Origin: Bidens hawaiensis
Taxonomy: Eukaryota; Streptophyta; Magnoliopsida; Asterales; Asteraceae
NCBI GenBank assembly: GCA_021521415.1
Contig: JAIQDT010009192.1
Span: forward strand, 1-64,000
DNA length: 64,000 nucleotides
Reading direction: 5' to 3'
Positions 1 through 11,543 of this stretch are shown one piece after another; the first letter of the stretch is position 1; every line of letters begins with the position of its first letter. The position numbers and the translations under genes were made by a program. The notes below the pieces were generated by a model. That model had not been told where the DNA came from. It saw only the letters and a program-made list of their open reading frames with translations, and did no database searches.

Positions 1-911
1 AGTAAAATGTAAAGATGGACTCAAGTTATTAATCTTTGATAAATTTGATAAAGTTGTCAATACCGTATCAAGTTGTATACCAAAAAGTATATTTAAAATA
101 TAAATTATTATTGTAACATTTCATTTGACATGTAACTTAATATATTGTTAAACGTACACGACTTAGATTAATGCGGAGTTTATTCTCAAACATCTAACTT
201 TCAACTTTAATTTGATTTAAATAGTTACATTTTTGGGTTCTCATAGTGTTCCTTGTAATTTAACAATATTTGTTTGATTTTGTTAATAATTTGTTTTGAT
301 TTGGAATATGCTTTGTCAAGTTTGCTTATTATATGATTCATATGATAAACATGTATTTCGTCGAATTGATTCGTACTTAATTCTTATCTTGAATTTGTTT
401 TATCTTAATTCGTATATGGTTTTATTGTTCTTTTTATGTTGTGGAGTTGGGTTATGTTTCATACCTAATGGGTAAAATAAGTTAAGCTACAGTTATAATC
501 AAAGGGAAACATGTAGGAACTAATCCTAAATACGTATTTAAGTGTAAATATACTTTTTAATGTTTTCCATGAACAAATTTTACTTTCTAGTATTATAGGT
601 AGTGGTCATATTTAGCACATTATTTACGGACATTATGGTACTTTCAAAATTTATTTGGTAGGTTCCACTAATTTTAATTCCAATGACATAATTAGTATTT
701 GGGAAATAATATCAAAATTTTGATAATAAGAAATATATATAATACATTTTTTTCACAGACATTATGTGTTGGAAGTAACCCGTTAATGTGGCCTTACAAA
801 TTATTTGAATTAAGTTAACCAATATGACAATAAAAACAAGCCCCAACATTTACAAAATGGAAGTAATTGTAATAAGTTTAAGGGACTTTATAATTTCCCT
901 TTAGATGTTTT
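1..911. other. unassigned AT-rich flank, no gene seen
   Basis: I see no convincing coding sequence, RNA gene or element terminus here. The stretch is AT-rich with stops in all frames. It is the left host flank of the family A element that begins at 963. Confidence 0.6.
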
Positions 912-962
912 TAATGAAGAGAATTAGTTTTATAACCGATCATCATTTTTTTATCATTAGTA
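912..962. repeat. 51-bp flank segment, copy 1, ending in TSD TAGTA
   Basis: This segment is repeated almost exactly at 22637-22687. Both copies end in TAGTA directly before a family A LTR that begins TGCCACACCC. TAGTA also follows the end of the third A LTR at 24986-24990, so it is the original target site duplication of the A element. The repeat of the flank shows that part of the locus was duplicated after insertion. Confidence 0.85.
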
Positions 963-2266
963 TGCCACACCCTAACCAACGGCGGAAATGCCGGAGCGTT
1001 AACTGATTGCTCACATCTTTTCAAAGGTTACTATCATGCACTATTAAAAGTTTTGATATCTATTAAATAAATTTCAAAAGAAACAAATATTCATACAATA
1101 TCCAAAAAAAAAAGTGCATCAACAATCAAAATTCATAATTAATATTTTTTCGTTAATTTTCTTCTAGCATAAATCCTTAAGTGATCTTGTACTTCAATTA
1201 CTTCACACCAAACGATGACGTGCATATGCGTTGAACATAAAGTGGTTTTGTCGACATAAGGTTGAGTGAGCAACACATCAGATTTAAATGTACATATAGT
1301 ATATATAAAAATAAGTAGTGCAACAAGTCATATGAGAATAACAAATTAACCAAATGAGCAAGTATAACTAAGATATCGAGAAGCACAAAGGCTATAACGA
1401 CTGGCGTATGATCATACTATTCTGAGATTATGTTGGACCTCTCCGAATGCGGTTCACGTAAAGCATATAAGCACATAAACAAGTAAGGTATAAGTTGTTA
1501 ACACATAAGACAATAGATGCAGTTTTGTGTACAAGTATATATGAGAAATATAAGTTTTACACATATGTCCCCAAAACGTGAGAAACGAGTAATATAGGGG
1601 AATATGGTACTCACCTGATCGGATGAACGAAATAAAGATGATGATGATGATGATGATGATGAGAAAGATAAATCCTTCAAGATATACCGTCAAGGATTCC
1701 TAGTTAGATAAGGATAAAATAAGATTAATTATAAAGATATAACCAAATTTGATGAATTAGTATCTCGGTGTGATTTGAGTTATGCTTGGGATTATAATAT
1801 TATAGATTTGAACGATTGATTTATATAGTTAGAATCATTTGTCTTATTAGTTATAAATTCACCAATAACTATCCTTGATAAAATATATAATCAAATACTT
1901 AAATAATTTACATAATATAAGATATGTTTGAAATAATAAAATCTAAATAAATAAATTATTAAGTATACAAATTAAATAAAAAAATTTAATTAAATAAAAA
2001 GTGAGATATAATTTTAATTATTTGAATAAATAAAATACTAATAAATAAATAGATAATGTGTAATTATTTAAATATAATATGTAGTAAGATGTGAATCAAT
2101 ATTTTGTTTAAATCTTTTAAGGAAAAATTTATTTAATACGTTTATTGAATATAATATGTATATAAACAAATTTATAAAGACATTCAACGGCGAGAAAAAC
2201 ACCAATATTTATGTAGGGTTTTAATAAATTAACGATGATTTATATACTTATAATACACACACACAC

Positions 2267-2301
<35 letters not shown>

Positions 2302-3005
2302 ATATATATACACACATATATATACATATGCGTAATCGAAAGCTTTAGACGAGATGTGAAAAGAAACACGACCTCTAATATGTCGGTTTTAATAAAATAA
2401 TATTTAATTATTAATTAATAGTAATCTTAAAAGCCTTAAAACAGTTTACCACAATAAAAAAATAAAAACCTAAAAACACGGGCTGCCAGGACTCAAACCC
2501 ACGCGGTAGCCGAGTCACCAAGAACACAAACACAAAACAAACCAGTTACTCCATACAGTTAGTTAGTTAAAGAATAAGAAAGAAAATTTATAAATAAGCA
2601 GTCATGAATCCCAAACAGATTAAGAACCCTAATCTCAAATCGTTTAATATGTTAAGTTCTTGTTCAATTCATGTTAGGGTTAATGATTTACAGATTATAA
2701 CGATCACATAACCATGGTTAATTACCTGAAACGTTGTTGTATTGTTGGTGAACCATAAACGAAACCCCAAGACGGAGAGACTAGACAAGATGCAGGTTTG
2801 GATAATCAAATTAAGCATAGGGTTCTTGATTGCGCTGCATAAATCATTGTATCTACCTGTAACATCCCGTTTTCTGATTTCGGTTAATAAACGAAGTATG
2901 AGTTATTATGAGTCGGGCTAGTGTTGGGTAAATGGATACTGGTTATGGATTTGGGTTATGAAAGAAAGAAGGAAAGACCATGCACTTAAGCCCATGATCA
3001 ATAAT

Positions 3006-3013
3006 TATATAAA
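3006..3013 (+). promoter_or_regulatory. TATA box of B1 LTR
   Basis: TATATAAA lies about 150 bp into the LTR and is followed within about 60 bp by a CT-rich leader (repeated CTCTCT). The same arrangement occurs in copy B4 near 53541. This supports reading family B with TGTAACATCCC as the 5' end. Confidence 0.5.
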
Positions 3014-3428
3014 CCATTAATCACCCATTTAATTCATTTTACACATACTCCATACACCACAGAAACACACACTTAAGCTCTCTCTTTCTCTCTAATCCTC
3101 TCTCTAGCCGAAGTATAGAAGAGAAAACCGATCCCGACCCAAGGTATGATTGTATTTTGTTGTATGAGCTTAAATCCGTTAGTTATGGTCACGAAACGAC
3201 GAGCCGCACCGTTAAACCGTTAAAGTCACAAGATACGGGTGGAATCGGGTATAAACCGAGCCTATGATGAGCTTAGGGGTCACCCTAGCTCAGATCTGGG
3301 TCGAACGTGATGAAAAACGAGTTAAAACTCGTTTTTTCCGGCGAATCCGCGGTTTTCCTGCGGCGCCGCCGGAAAAGTTAATACGAGGTATATGATGTCA
3401 GGGAATGTTCTGACATTCCCTGACCTAA

Positions 3429-3775
3429 CCCTAATTCGCTAAGGAAAGTTAACGAATTAGAGGTACTTCGTTAACGGGAAGTTAACGAATTGAAAGCAAT
3501 TCGTCAAGCGATTCGTTAAAGGAAAATCTAACGAGCTAGACTTAATTCGTGTTTAAATTCGTTAAAGAAAAGTTAACGAACTAGCTCCCAATTCGCGATT
3601 GATCATTCGTTAAAGGAAATAACGAATTAGAAGGTCCAGTTCGCTATTTGGACTGGTTCGCTATATGGACTGATTCGTTAAGGGTCCAGTTAATTAAAGG
3701 GTTCAATTCGTTAAAAGAACCAGTTCGCTAAAATAATCCAATTCGTTATGAACCAGTAACGAATTAGAAGTTTAG
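3429..3775. repeat. Cluster of AACGAATT / AATTCGTT palindromic units in B1
   Basis: The units AACGAATT and its complement AATTCGTT, often extended to TTAACGAATT, recur roughly every 20-30 bp in both orientations, with divergent linkers. The same cluster lies at the same place in B2 (about 19980-20280) and B4 (about 54009-54410), and in modified form (ATTCGTT / AACGAATG) in B3 (about 49870-50230). Confidence 0.8.
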
Positions 3776-3939
3776 CAGAATGACCAGAACAGTCCCTGGA
3801 CTTATAAACGAATGGTTTAATTATAGAAAAGCCCTTGGACTTTTTAAGTTAGAAAATTTATTGATGGTTCAAAATTCTAATGGAAAATGTGTTAAGACAG
3901 TTAATAGAAATAAAATATTTCCAAGCTGACATGGCAGCT

Positions 3940-4030
3940 CGACCCCAGCCAGGGGCTCTGCCCCTTGGACCCTGCTAGGGGCTGCCGCCCCTAGACCCCG
4001 CTGCAAGGGGCGCTGCCCCTGGACCCCCGT
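3940..4030. repeat. GC-rich short tandem block in B1
   Basis: About three imperfect copies of a unit of about 28 bp containing AGGGGC...GCCCCT, able to fold into short GC hairpins. Related blocks occur in B2 (about 19730-19805) and B3 (about 50319-50407). I do not see it in B4. It stands out because the surroundings are AT-rich. Confidence 0.75.
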
Positions 4031-4404
4031 TCGTTGAGGGTTATAATTAGACTAGAAATGCGAAATGAGTAGTGATAGTTAATTGATGCATGTAATTATT
4101 ATACAGTTAGTCGTGCCTAATTGAAGAAAGGAATAACTATTAACGGTGAACGTAACCTACTTCAGGTGAGTTTCTAGCCCCCTTTCCTTGTTATGTTTTC
4201 GGGGCTGTGTGCATACTCGATGTGATTAGTTAATACATTTACCTTATGTGGTAAGTGTATGCCTTATATGATTATGTATAAACGATTGCTTGTCGGTACG
4301 TGAACGATCTTCGGATATTGCACGTACTGTCAAGGTATAATGTTATGTATAATGTACGAATGATATGTATGCATGTTATGAATGAATGTAAGAGATAGTC
4401 AGGT

Positions 4405-4615
4405 ACAGAGGAAAGGGACAGAGCCCTAATAATACTCAAGGTAGACAAGGACTGGACCCTAATAATATTCGAGGCAGAAAAGGAACCGAGCCCTTTATAA
4501 ATCTCGAGGCAGAAAGGGACTGAGCCCTAGTAATATTCAAGGCAGAAAAGGGACCAGACCCTAATAATATCCGAGGCAGAAAAATGGACCAGACCCTAAT
4601 AATATCTGAGGCAGA
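4405..4615. repeat. Variable tandem array in B1 (about 42-bp unit)
   Basis: About five imperfect copies containing GAGCCCTAATAATATTC and GAGGCAGAAA. The other B copies carry arrays with a different unit in the same position, just upstream of the conserved GAACTCACTCAGCGTAGC segment. Confidence 0.8.
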
Positions 4616-5693
4616 ATAGAATAATGTAAAGTAGAATTTAGAATAAAGTATGAAGGTAAGTATGTATATTATGAACGAATTACGAAAGTATAAAGTACGT
4701 ATGGAAGTACGAAGTTATGAATGTATTGAATGTTGTATGATTAACTAGAACTCACTCAGCGTAGCTGACATTTAGTATGCACGCAGGCTAATCGACTAAG
4801 GTAGTTGGCTTGAGGAAGACACATGGCAGGATCCGAAGAGGCTGGCATCTGGAGATTTGCCGTGATGTTTGAAATACAATGTTTTATGTTCTGTTTTTGA
4901 AAGACAAGTTATGGATGTTTTTAACGAATGGTTGACTTTTATATTATTCCGGAAAGTTTTTATTAACTCTGATATTTAGAACCGCGTTTATGAGTAAATC
5001 CAACACGAAAGTGAGGCACCGATAACGGAGCCTTACACTACCAAATTAATTGTGTTATCATCGTCTGTTATTTCATAGTTCGTTTTATAAATGTGACGGG
5101 TTCTAAGAATAACAATACTCGTTCAATTGATCGAGTTTCTTGAAATTGAGTTGTCGGTATAGCTTAATATTGATTTACAAACGATCCTTGGTGATCCATT
5201 CCATGTTAACAACGAAGATTTAGGCTCAAGATACAATCTAGTTGCGGTTACGGGTCAAATACGGGTTTGAGTAGTTTGGTTATGAATTTGGGTTAAAAAT
5301 ATATATTAATATAATTATTTTTCATATTTTGCATATTGAACCCTGAACTTGTTAGATGGAAACATAAAGAGGTAAAACTATAGTTTAGAATGAGTTGTGT
5401 ATTTAAATGAAAGTTATAAATATGTTTTAAACAAATGATTAAACATAATACTATAACAATTAATTTAATTCGATAAATGTGGTATTTTATTTGATTAAAT
5501 AACCCGAACATAAAAGTGGGTCGGGTTTAATATATTATAAGAAAACCCGAGTTGTTACAGTCTCCCCTACTTTAGGGAATTTAGTCACGAAATTAAAGAA
5601 TAGTATAACGAAACAATTGCGTTTTGAGGAAAGAAAATTTTAAAAATGATTTTTAAAATTTATCAGAACTTTGAATATTTAAAACAACGCTCC

Positions 5694-5771
5694 AAATGAA
5701 ATCATATAAGGACACTTATATATAGGATGTACAAACGGCGTATCCACCATGTCCTTATCATCTCTACATTT
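5694..5771. other. Hairpin module, family A copy
   Basis: A conserved core (TTATATATAGG, TGTAC, CGGCGTATCC) is enclosed by complementary arms. The inner ATAAGGACA pairs with TGTCCTTAT, and AAATG pairs with CATTT further out. The inner helix is GGAT/ATCC, where element D copies have GGGT/ACCC. It lies about 135-210 bp from the LTR boundary, the same place as in element D. Confidence 0.7.
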
Positions 5772-8076
5772 GTACCGTTATCCCAGCTCATTTTGATTCT
5801 ATATTATGACACACAATTGCACACATTGTGATTTCCATGCGAGGACTTCGATAATTATGTAGGCCTCCATAATTACTTAGATCGTCGGATGGTCCACATA
5901 ATTCGTCCCATCGTGTGGGTTACATAAGATTTGAAAATACATGATATCGAGGAAACGAAAGTTTTAATACATTTTTGTTGTAAATAAAAGAGAGTCATTT
6001 GTGTAAAATATTGCTAAAATGAATTGAACTCTTTTTTATTTTATTTTATTTTTCTTTTTTTTGATTTGTTTTAATAAAATATTAAAATTTCTAAAACATC
6101 TTTAGAAAGTATAGTATTGCAAACAATTATTTTTGAAAATATAGATTTTCTTGTATGAGCAAAAATCACTTAAAATTAATAAATTAGTAGAATTTAAATT
6201 GATTAAATCCAAAAATCGTATAAAGATTTGTTATAATATACGATTGAGAAATGCAAAGTATGTTTAGATAAAAGTGACAAAAACACATTCTTTAATAAAC
6301 TTAGTTATGAATAACTTGATTAATAGTGCTATAAAAATTTGAATAATAACTGAAATATTTTTATTAGGTCGCAAAGTAGGGTTTAATAGAGTAAGTTTCG
6401 AAATTCTGAGCTTGATAAATATGATTGAATCGGGAACACACGTGACGTAGGTGACTAGGATTTCCATAGTCGTGGCAAGTGTTAACAAGATATTCGAACG
6501 ATTACAGTTGGTACAAAACGATATGAGGATTTAATTGAATAGTGATAGTGGCAAGTGAAGCGTAATGAGTGAACTTTGACGTAAAGTTCCTTGTTTGAGG
6601 CGCTATGATTTTGTTGAGATTGATTGTTAATTTTATTGACATGATATAGTTGATGTTTTAGGCTTACGTTTGTTATTGTCGTTACGAGAATGAGTAGAGG
6701 GGTAAATGAATTGAATTTATCAATAAGGAAGTTAAAGAACACGATTGAACTGATTGCATTAATGCTTTGGAAGTTGAGTTGATATTTTAGAGATCGCATG
6801 CGCTATCTCATTGACTAACATGTGGCCATGAGGCGGTTATAGAAAATAAATGATCGATGTTGTTTGATGTTGAGAAAACATTCTATGATTAATAAAGATG
6901 TGATTTAATGAGAAGATTGGATAGTTGTGTAGATTTCATATGAGTTATTGCATAAAACGAAAGTTAAATATATTATGCTGATGTTTATTCATAACTTAAG
7001 GATAAGTAAGAATCCAAATTGAAAATCAATGTGTTAATTTGATGAGTTAACAAGTTTTATCAAAGTTTGACATGTTTTAACAAATTAAAATTTTTGAGGT
7101 TGAATACCTGAAATACATTTCATAGTTTATGTATATGTTACCATGAGTATAAGAAAGATATTCGATTATTTGATCGTGCGATACTATTATTTAAATTAAT
7201 TGATATTCTGATAATATAATAACGTGATAAGTTGAATAGGAAAACCAATTTAATAATATAGTGTAAACTGTTTTGATCGTGCAATTACTTGCTTAATGAA
7301 TGAATAATTTGTGTCCGATCAAGAGAATAAAATGTTTTGAGTATATGAATAGATCGAATCAATAGATCTTGAATCAAAAATGATTTCGTAAGCAAGTAAT
7401 TGAATAATTTAATAACAGAATAATTGAATAGTTAAATCATATAATAAATTGTTTCGTATAAAATCAAACAAATAAAACAATTAACAAATGTTCTTCGAGG
7501 TGTTGGTTTTCCCATGAGCTTTCCATCGCATTTTGTTTCCCCAACTTATTAGCATACCAAAACCAAAACAAACATGTGACTTGGCCTCCATGAGCTACAT
7601 GGAAATTTGAATGGCCCAACTTAATTAACGAATCAACGAATCAATTAAGTTTGTCGGCCCATGAGCGTTACATGGCGATTTAACCGACCAAACTAAGTCT
7701 CGAATAAACGAACTCAAGCATAAGTAGTTGGAACATCTCGTGTATCACCACAGATGATAATGTTCCAACAAAATATCACAAATATAACAACTTCTGCAAA
7801 TGTACAGTTGGTGTGTCCATGGCGTCCCATGGGTTTTACACCCGACTAGACATTTTAAAAACAATAAAACACAATAAAGAGTGTAACAGTTTAGCCGGTT
7901 ACGTTAAACGCTTAAAGTGTCAGTCGCATGACAATTTCCACTATGGCAGCGAATCTTGTCATACTCCCTAGTCTTAAGTGAAAACGAGCAAAAACAAAGC
8001 CAGGAAATTCGCAAGGAAATTTCCGACAATAAAAGGCAATCTAATAAAATTTAATATAAATATTTTAAGATTGAGG

Positions 8077-8081
8077 CATAG
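8077..8081. repeat. TSD CATAG, left copy, of element D
   Basis: CATAG precedes the D element and recurs at 17684-17688 immediately after it. Five base pairs is the usual duplication length for Ty3/gypsy integrases. Confidence 0.95.
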
Positions 8082-8401
8082 TGTCACACCCCGATCGTGA
8101 TGGCGGAATAATCGAGGCGCGGCGACTAAGTCGTGATTGTTGAGCACAATAGTATAAAAGTCTAAATGCATAAACATAACCAAAATGTCAAATATTACAC
8201 CATCCAGGTAACATGAAACAAATTGTTTTAATACAAAATATCAAGTTTCCAAACAACTCCTAGACTAGCCTTCATCTCTCTAAGGCCTCTAAACTTGCTA
8301 GGGATTTCTTGCTGCATTATTTCCTGAAAACATGTAACAAACTGTCAACTACATAAAGTAGATGAGTGAATTCATAGGTTTAAAGAAAAAGAGTTTATAC
8401 A

Positions 8402-8490
8402 CAAACATACTAGTATAGGTTGTAGGGGTTTATATATAGGGTGTACCTGCGGCTAACCCACCACTCCTACAACTTATACTACTATGTTTG
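8402..8490. other. Hairpin module in D 3' LTR
   Basis: The 25-nt arms (8402-8426 and 8466-8490) are complementary with two mismatches. The loop holds TTTATATATAGGGTG, TACCTGCGGCTAACCC. On the sense (minus) strand the core reads TATATATAAACCCC, a good plant TATA box about 340 nt before the LTR end. The module could therefore be the core promoter, an RNA structure, or both. Confidence 0.75.
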
Positions 8491-8892
8491 GATATAATAC
8501 CCGGTTTTAAGATGGTTTGTAAGAAAAGGGCTCTTGGTTTTCCAAAGAGGTTTTTGTAGTAAGTAAAACATGAAATGTTCTCCTGGACTCTCAGCGGGCT
8601 TATTATTCTCCCATTAGAGTCGTTTGTGATAAGATTACTCAAAGATTTGTGGTCTCCCAACGGTACATGTAGCACATAGCAGTTAAGCATAAATAAGGAC
8701 ATATAGATTTGAGCATGCTAAGTTTACTAGATAAACCAACACCAAGATCCCACTGTTTACTAGTATCCAAGATGATGGTGAATAAATGATGATGATGATG
8801 AATGATGATGAAACTCAATGATCACACAAGACTTGATTGATCCCACGCAAGACTTAAACCAAGACTACCTCGTTCTTGTCATCCAGGACTCA

Positions 8893-9090
8893 GCTAGGTT
8901 CTACCGAGAGTAGGATAGACTCCCCAAAGAATCCTGGGTTCCCTTGGTCCCTACCGAGACTAGTATAGGTCCTCAAGAGTTATGGATTTCACCGAGACTA
9001 GTATGAAATCCCAAGAGTTACGAGTGCCACCGAGAATAGAATGCCACTCATGGTCGCGAGTTCTACCGAGAGTAGAATAGACTCTCGCGT
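8893..9090. repeat. Imperfect tandem array in D LTR
   Basis: About five copies of a 40-45-bp unit with the shared words ACCGAGACTAGTAT and CAAGAGTTA. The same array is in the other LTR at about 15962-16160. Confidence 0.7.
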
Positions 9091-9589
9091 CCAATTCAAC
9101 TCATGATGCTTTGATCTCTAGATTTCCATGCTGACACAATGACTATGATGATATGAATATGATTCCCATTCCATGATGTCAATGTTCATAGAATTTCCCA
9201 TACTCATTGATTTCCAATGTTCTTAGATCTCCATAAGTTGATGGGTTTTCCCCATGTTCATAGATTTCCAAAGTTTATAGATTCTTAAAAAGCTTGTGGA
9301 TTTCCGCACGTGTGTAGAAATCCAAAAGTTTATAGTTTAAAGAGTGTTTGCATAAATGATTTTATCCAAACGTGTAAAGTTACCATGTTTCCACCCATAG
9401 TTTTGAAAAGCTTAAATAGGGGCTATGAACTCACCTTGATCTCGGGTTAGGATGGTGCTACAATAGATCTCCTTAGCCTAGAGTTGAACATATATATAAG
9501 GTTAACAACGTGCTATAAGTCTAAGAAAACGAGCTTACGCGGCTCGAGCAAAAACTGGGTTTTAAAGACGAAAACAGCTTGGTTCTGGC

Positions 9590-9850
9590 TTGATTCGATC
9601 GAATAGGAACACGTTCGATCGAATAGACACACATTCGGTCGAATCTGAGGCACACTCGATCGAACTAGAAACACATTTGGTCGAACCAGTTGGAAAAACT
9701 CGTTCGGTCGAACATGGAACTTGTTCGATCGAATAGACACTCGTTCGATCGAATACGAAACTCATTCGGTCGAATGAGTTGGAGACCATTCGGTTGCTTT
9801 CCTATTCGATCGACTGGACTGATTCGATCGACTGGTTCGATCGAATGAGT
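9590..9850. repeat. Cluster of TTCGATCGAA palindromes in D LTR
   Basis: Eleven or more units of TTCGATCGAA, TTCGGTCGAA or near variants are spaced about 20-25 bp apart. The unit is a perfect 10-bp palindrome with a central CG. The cluster is present identically in the other LTR at about 16660-16920. Confidence 0.85.
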
Positions 9851-10614
9851 CTGATTCGACTCCTTCAAGCTGGGCGACGGAGAAACCTACGGGTTTTTCA
9901 GATTTTCCAGATTTTTGACCCAAAATCGAAGTTTTTGACATGGAAATGCTCGGGATTGAAAGGGCTATCGATTCCTAGTGATTTTAAACACAAAAGCCTG
10001 CATTTTGACACCAAAACAAGACGGTTTTTGACCCGAAAACTCTAGAAACGAAAATGGGTGTTTTTGCTCGATTTGAGGCCGAAAATGGTTATGAAAATGG
10101 ATGATTTTCAAGAAGATCTTACCAAGAATAACAACAAACAGATTTGTGGACTCGGATTTGAAGTTTGAAGACTTTCTCTCTCTAGTTTCTCTCTCTAGAA
10201 TGAGAGTGTTTGGGTGGGAAGTGTTGGTGGAAATGAAAGAGATGGTGTAAGAATACTTGATTTTCCGCTTAAATACTCGGGTGACTCGGGTTCGGGTTTA
10301 GGCTACCGACGGGTCAAGACTAGTCGAGTTCATAAGTTTTTAAACAAACTAAAACTTTTTCAGCAAAACTTTTATAAAACCATTTTCCGAATAATTATTT
10401 GAAATCTTTTTAAATAAGAACATTTAATTTTTCGAAAGCATAAAAATTAATATTTTTCAGGCGTAAATGTCGTTTTATAAAATAAACATTTTAAATGATA
10501 AAAGCAGATTTTTCCAATGATATGGGTTCCGAACTTATCGTCCAGAATCCCAAAGTCTATAGTTTCCGATGATTTCACGATCCTAGTTTACCAATCGAAT
10601 TTCAGGGCGTTACA

Positions 10615-10624
10615 TCCTCCCCAA
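10615..10624 (-). other. Polypurine tract of element D
   Basis: On the sense strand the purine-rich AATTGGGGAGGA directly precedes the 3' LTR start TGTAACGCCC. This is the expected site for priming plus-strand DNA synthesis. Confidence 0.85.
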
Positions 10625-10743
10625 TTTAGAGGAATTTCGTCCCGAAATTTAGAACTTAGTATAGTTGATGCAATGATGTTTTAGATCAAATGATCCCATG
10701 ATGACCACTATGCGCCACTACCCCTAATTTTCGTCTTGGATAC

Positions 10744-10822
10744 CACCCAAATCAAGTTGAAGGGGTTTATATATAGGGTGTACCAGCGGCTAACCCACCA
10801 CTCCCTCAACTCCACTTGGGTG
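10744..10822. other. Hairpin module, D 3' untranslated copy 1
   Basis: Arms CACCCAA...GTTGAAGG and CCCTCAAC...TTGGGTG enclose the same core as in the LTR. Of four mismatches in the 20-nt arms, three become U-G wobble pairs if the sense (minus) strand is RNA. Confidence 0.75.
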
Positions 10823-10912
10823 TTTCTTTCGACTCCTATTAGTTCAATGACACACAGGACGACACACTATTTTCCACTACAAGGCATCACCTTCAAGCTT
10901 TACATCAGACAT

Positions 10913-10989
10913 ATTCATTTCGGATTGAAGGGGTTTATATATAGGGTGTACCAGCGGCTAACCCACCACTCCTTCAATCTCCAATGAAT
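10913..10989. other. Hairpin module, D 3' untranslated copy 2
   Basis: The arms are ATTCATT...GATTGAAGG and CCTTCAATC...AATGAAT. The core is identical to copy 1 while the arms are different and still complementary. Confidence 0.75.
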
Positions 10990-11074
10990 AATTCCCTCAA
11001 TAACTCTTGAATTTAACGCCTCACAGCTGCCACGCTAACTATGAGTCCCTAATTCCAAGTCTCGCTTCAGACAT

Positions 11075-11151
11075 AATCAACTTGTGCCGAAGGGGTTTAT
11101 GTATAGGGTGTACCAGCGGCTAACCCACCACTCCTTCAACATTCATTGATT
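11075..11151. other. Hairpin module, D 3' untranslated copy 3
   Basis: The core is the same (TTTATGTATAGG variant). The arms are less regular: AATCAA pairs with TTGATT outside and GAAGG with CCTTC inside, with mismatches between. Confidence 0.65.
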
Positions 11152-11543
11152 AATTCCCTACACGAAGCTTGAGTTCACGACTCATAGTTACACAATAGCA
11201 TATTGTTTATACACGTATACACCTGTGAACTTGATGTAATTATATTCCGGACTATAATTACGAGTTCACCTTGTATCAATGTATAAACTCCATTGTGTGC
11301 GGCTAGAAAAATCGACACGACACCACACACACACACACAACCATGCTTCATGAATGCTAGAATGATGACAAATTTTGGCTCAATGATACATAGTTTACCC
11401 CAATGTTTACATGATTAAGTATGCACAACTTGTGTTTTCCAGCACGAGTCATGGGTAGCCAAACTTGGTGTTATGCAAATAAGAGAATATTTATAAGCAA
11501 ATAGGAACAACATGATACTTCATTGATTGATATTGGTCCCTGA

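Larger units (their letters stand above)
2858..5037 (+). mobile_element. Solo LTR of family B, copy B1, TSD CTACC
   Basis: The insert begins TGTAACATCCCG and ends GAGCCTTACA. It is flanked by CTACC at 2853-2857 and 5038-5042, and the uninterrupted site is visible in A3 near 24455 and in A2 near 22190. No internal domain accompanies it, so it is a solo LTR formed by LTR-LTR recombination. A TATATAAA box at 3006-3013 followed by a CT-rich leader suggests plus-strand sense. Inside are a cluster of AACGAATT/AATTCGTT units (about 3429-3775), a GC-rich repeat block (3940-4030), a tandem array of about 42 bp (4405-4615) and the conserved hairpin TCAGCGTAGCTGA near 4756. The lineage cannot be fixed because no coding region is present. 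Confidence 0.93.
963..5559 (-). mobile_element. Family A LTR copy A1 (3' LTR in sense orientation), interrupted by solo LTR B1
   Basis: On the plus strand the LTR starts TGCCACACCC and ends GTTGTTACA; on the minus (sense) strand it starts TGTAACAACTCGG. Without the inserted B1 and its TSD copy it is about 2.4 kb. It closely matches A3 (22688-24985), more closely than A2. At 5549-5570 the minus strand reads a purine-rich tract (GTAGGGGAGAC) directly before the LTR start, the expected polypurine tract. A box-B-like tRNA-promoter motif lies at 2489-2499 (minus). Several AT dinucleotide tracts lie at 2260-2320. Confidence 0.85.
5560..8081 (-). mobile_element. Family A internal region, polypurine-tract side, non-coding
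   Basis: This 2.5-kb stretch lies between the A1 LTR and the inserted element D. Together with 17689-17961 it is the whole internal part of the A element. I find no gag, protease, reverse transcriptase or integrase motif; the few ORFs are short (105 residues or less) and unrecognised. Part of it (7740-8000) is homologous in reverse to 52160-52400 inside the old copy A4, so the sequence is a property of the family and not a random deletion. The hairpin at 5694-5771 resembles those of element D. The element fits a LARD, a large non-autonomous derivative that depends on proteins of a relative. Confidence 0.75.
8082..10614 (-). repeat. Element D 3' LTR
   Basis: Plus-strand ends are TGTCACACCCC and GGGCGTTACA; in sense orientation it starts TGTAACGCCC and ends GGGTGTGACA. 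It is 2533 bp. It contains a hairpin with a TATA segment (8402-8490), an imperfect tandem array (8893-9090) and a cluster of TTCGATCGAA units (about 9590-9850). Short ORFs inside it (for example 9779-10045) recur in both LTRs and carry no recognisable domain. Confidence 0.95.

Noticed and set aside
3429..3775. CRISPR-like array
   Set aside because: The units are short palindromes with irregular spacing inside a plant LTR, with no cas genes. It is not a CRISPR.
9779..10045. 88-residue plus-strand ORF in the D LTR, repeated at 16848-17114
   Set aside because: It is duplicated only because the LTR is. No domain, and it overlaps the palindrome cluster.
10744..10822. Hammerhead or twister ribozyme at the hairpin module
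   Set aside because: The hammerhead core words (CTGATGA, GAAA) are absent on both strands, and I could not fit the twister core. Another unknown class is not excluded.
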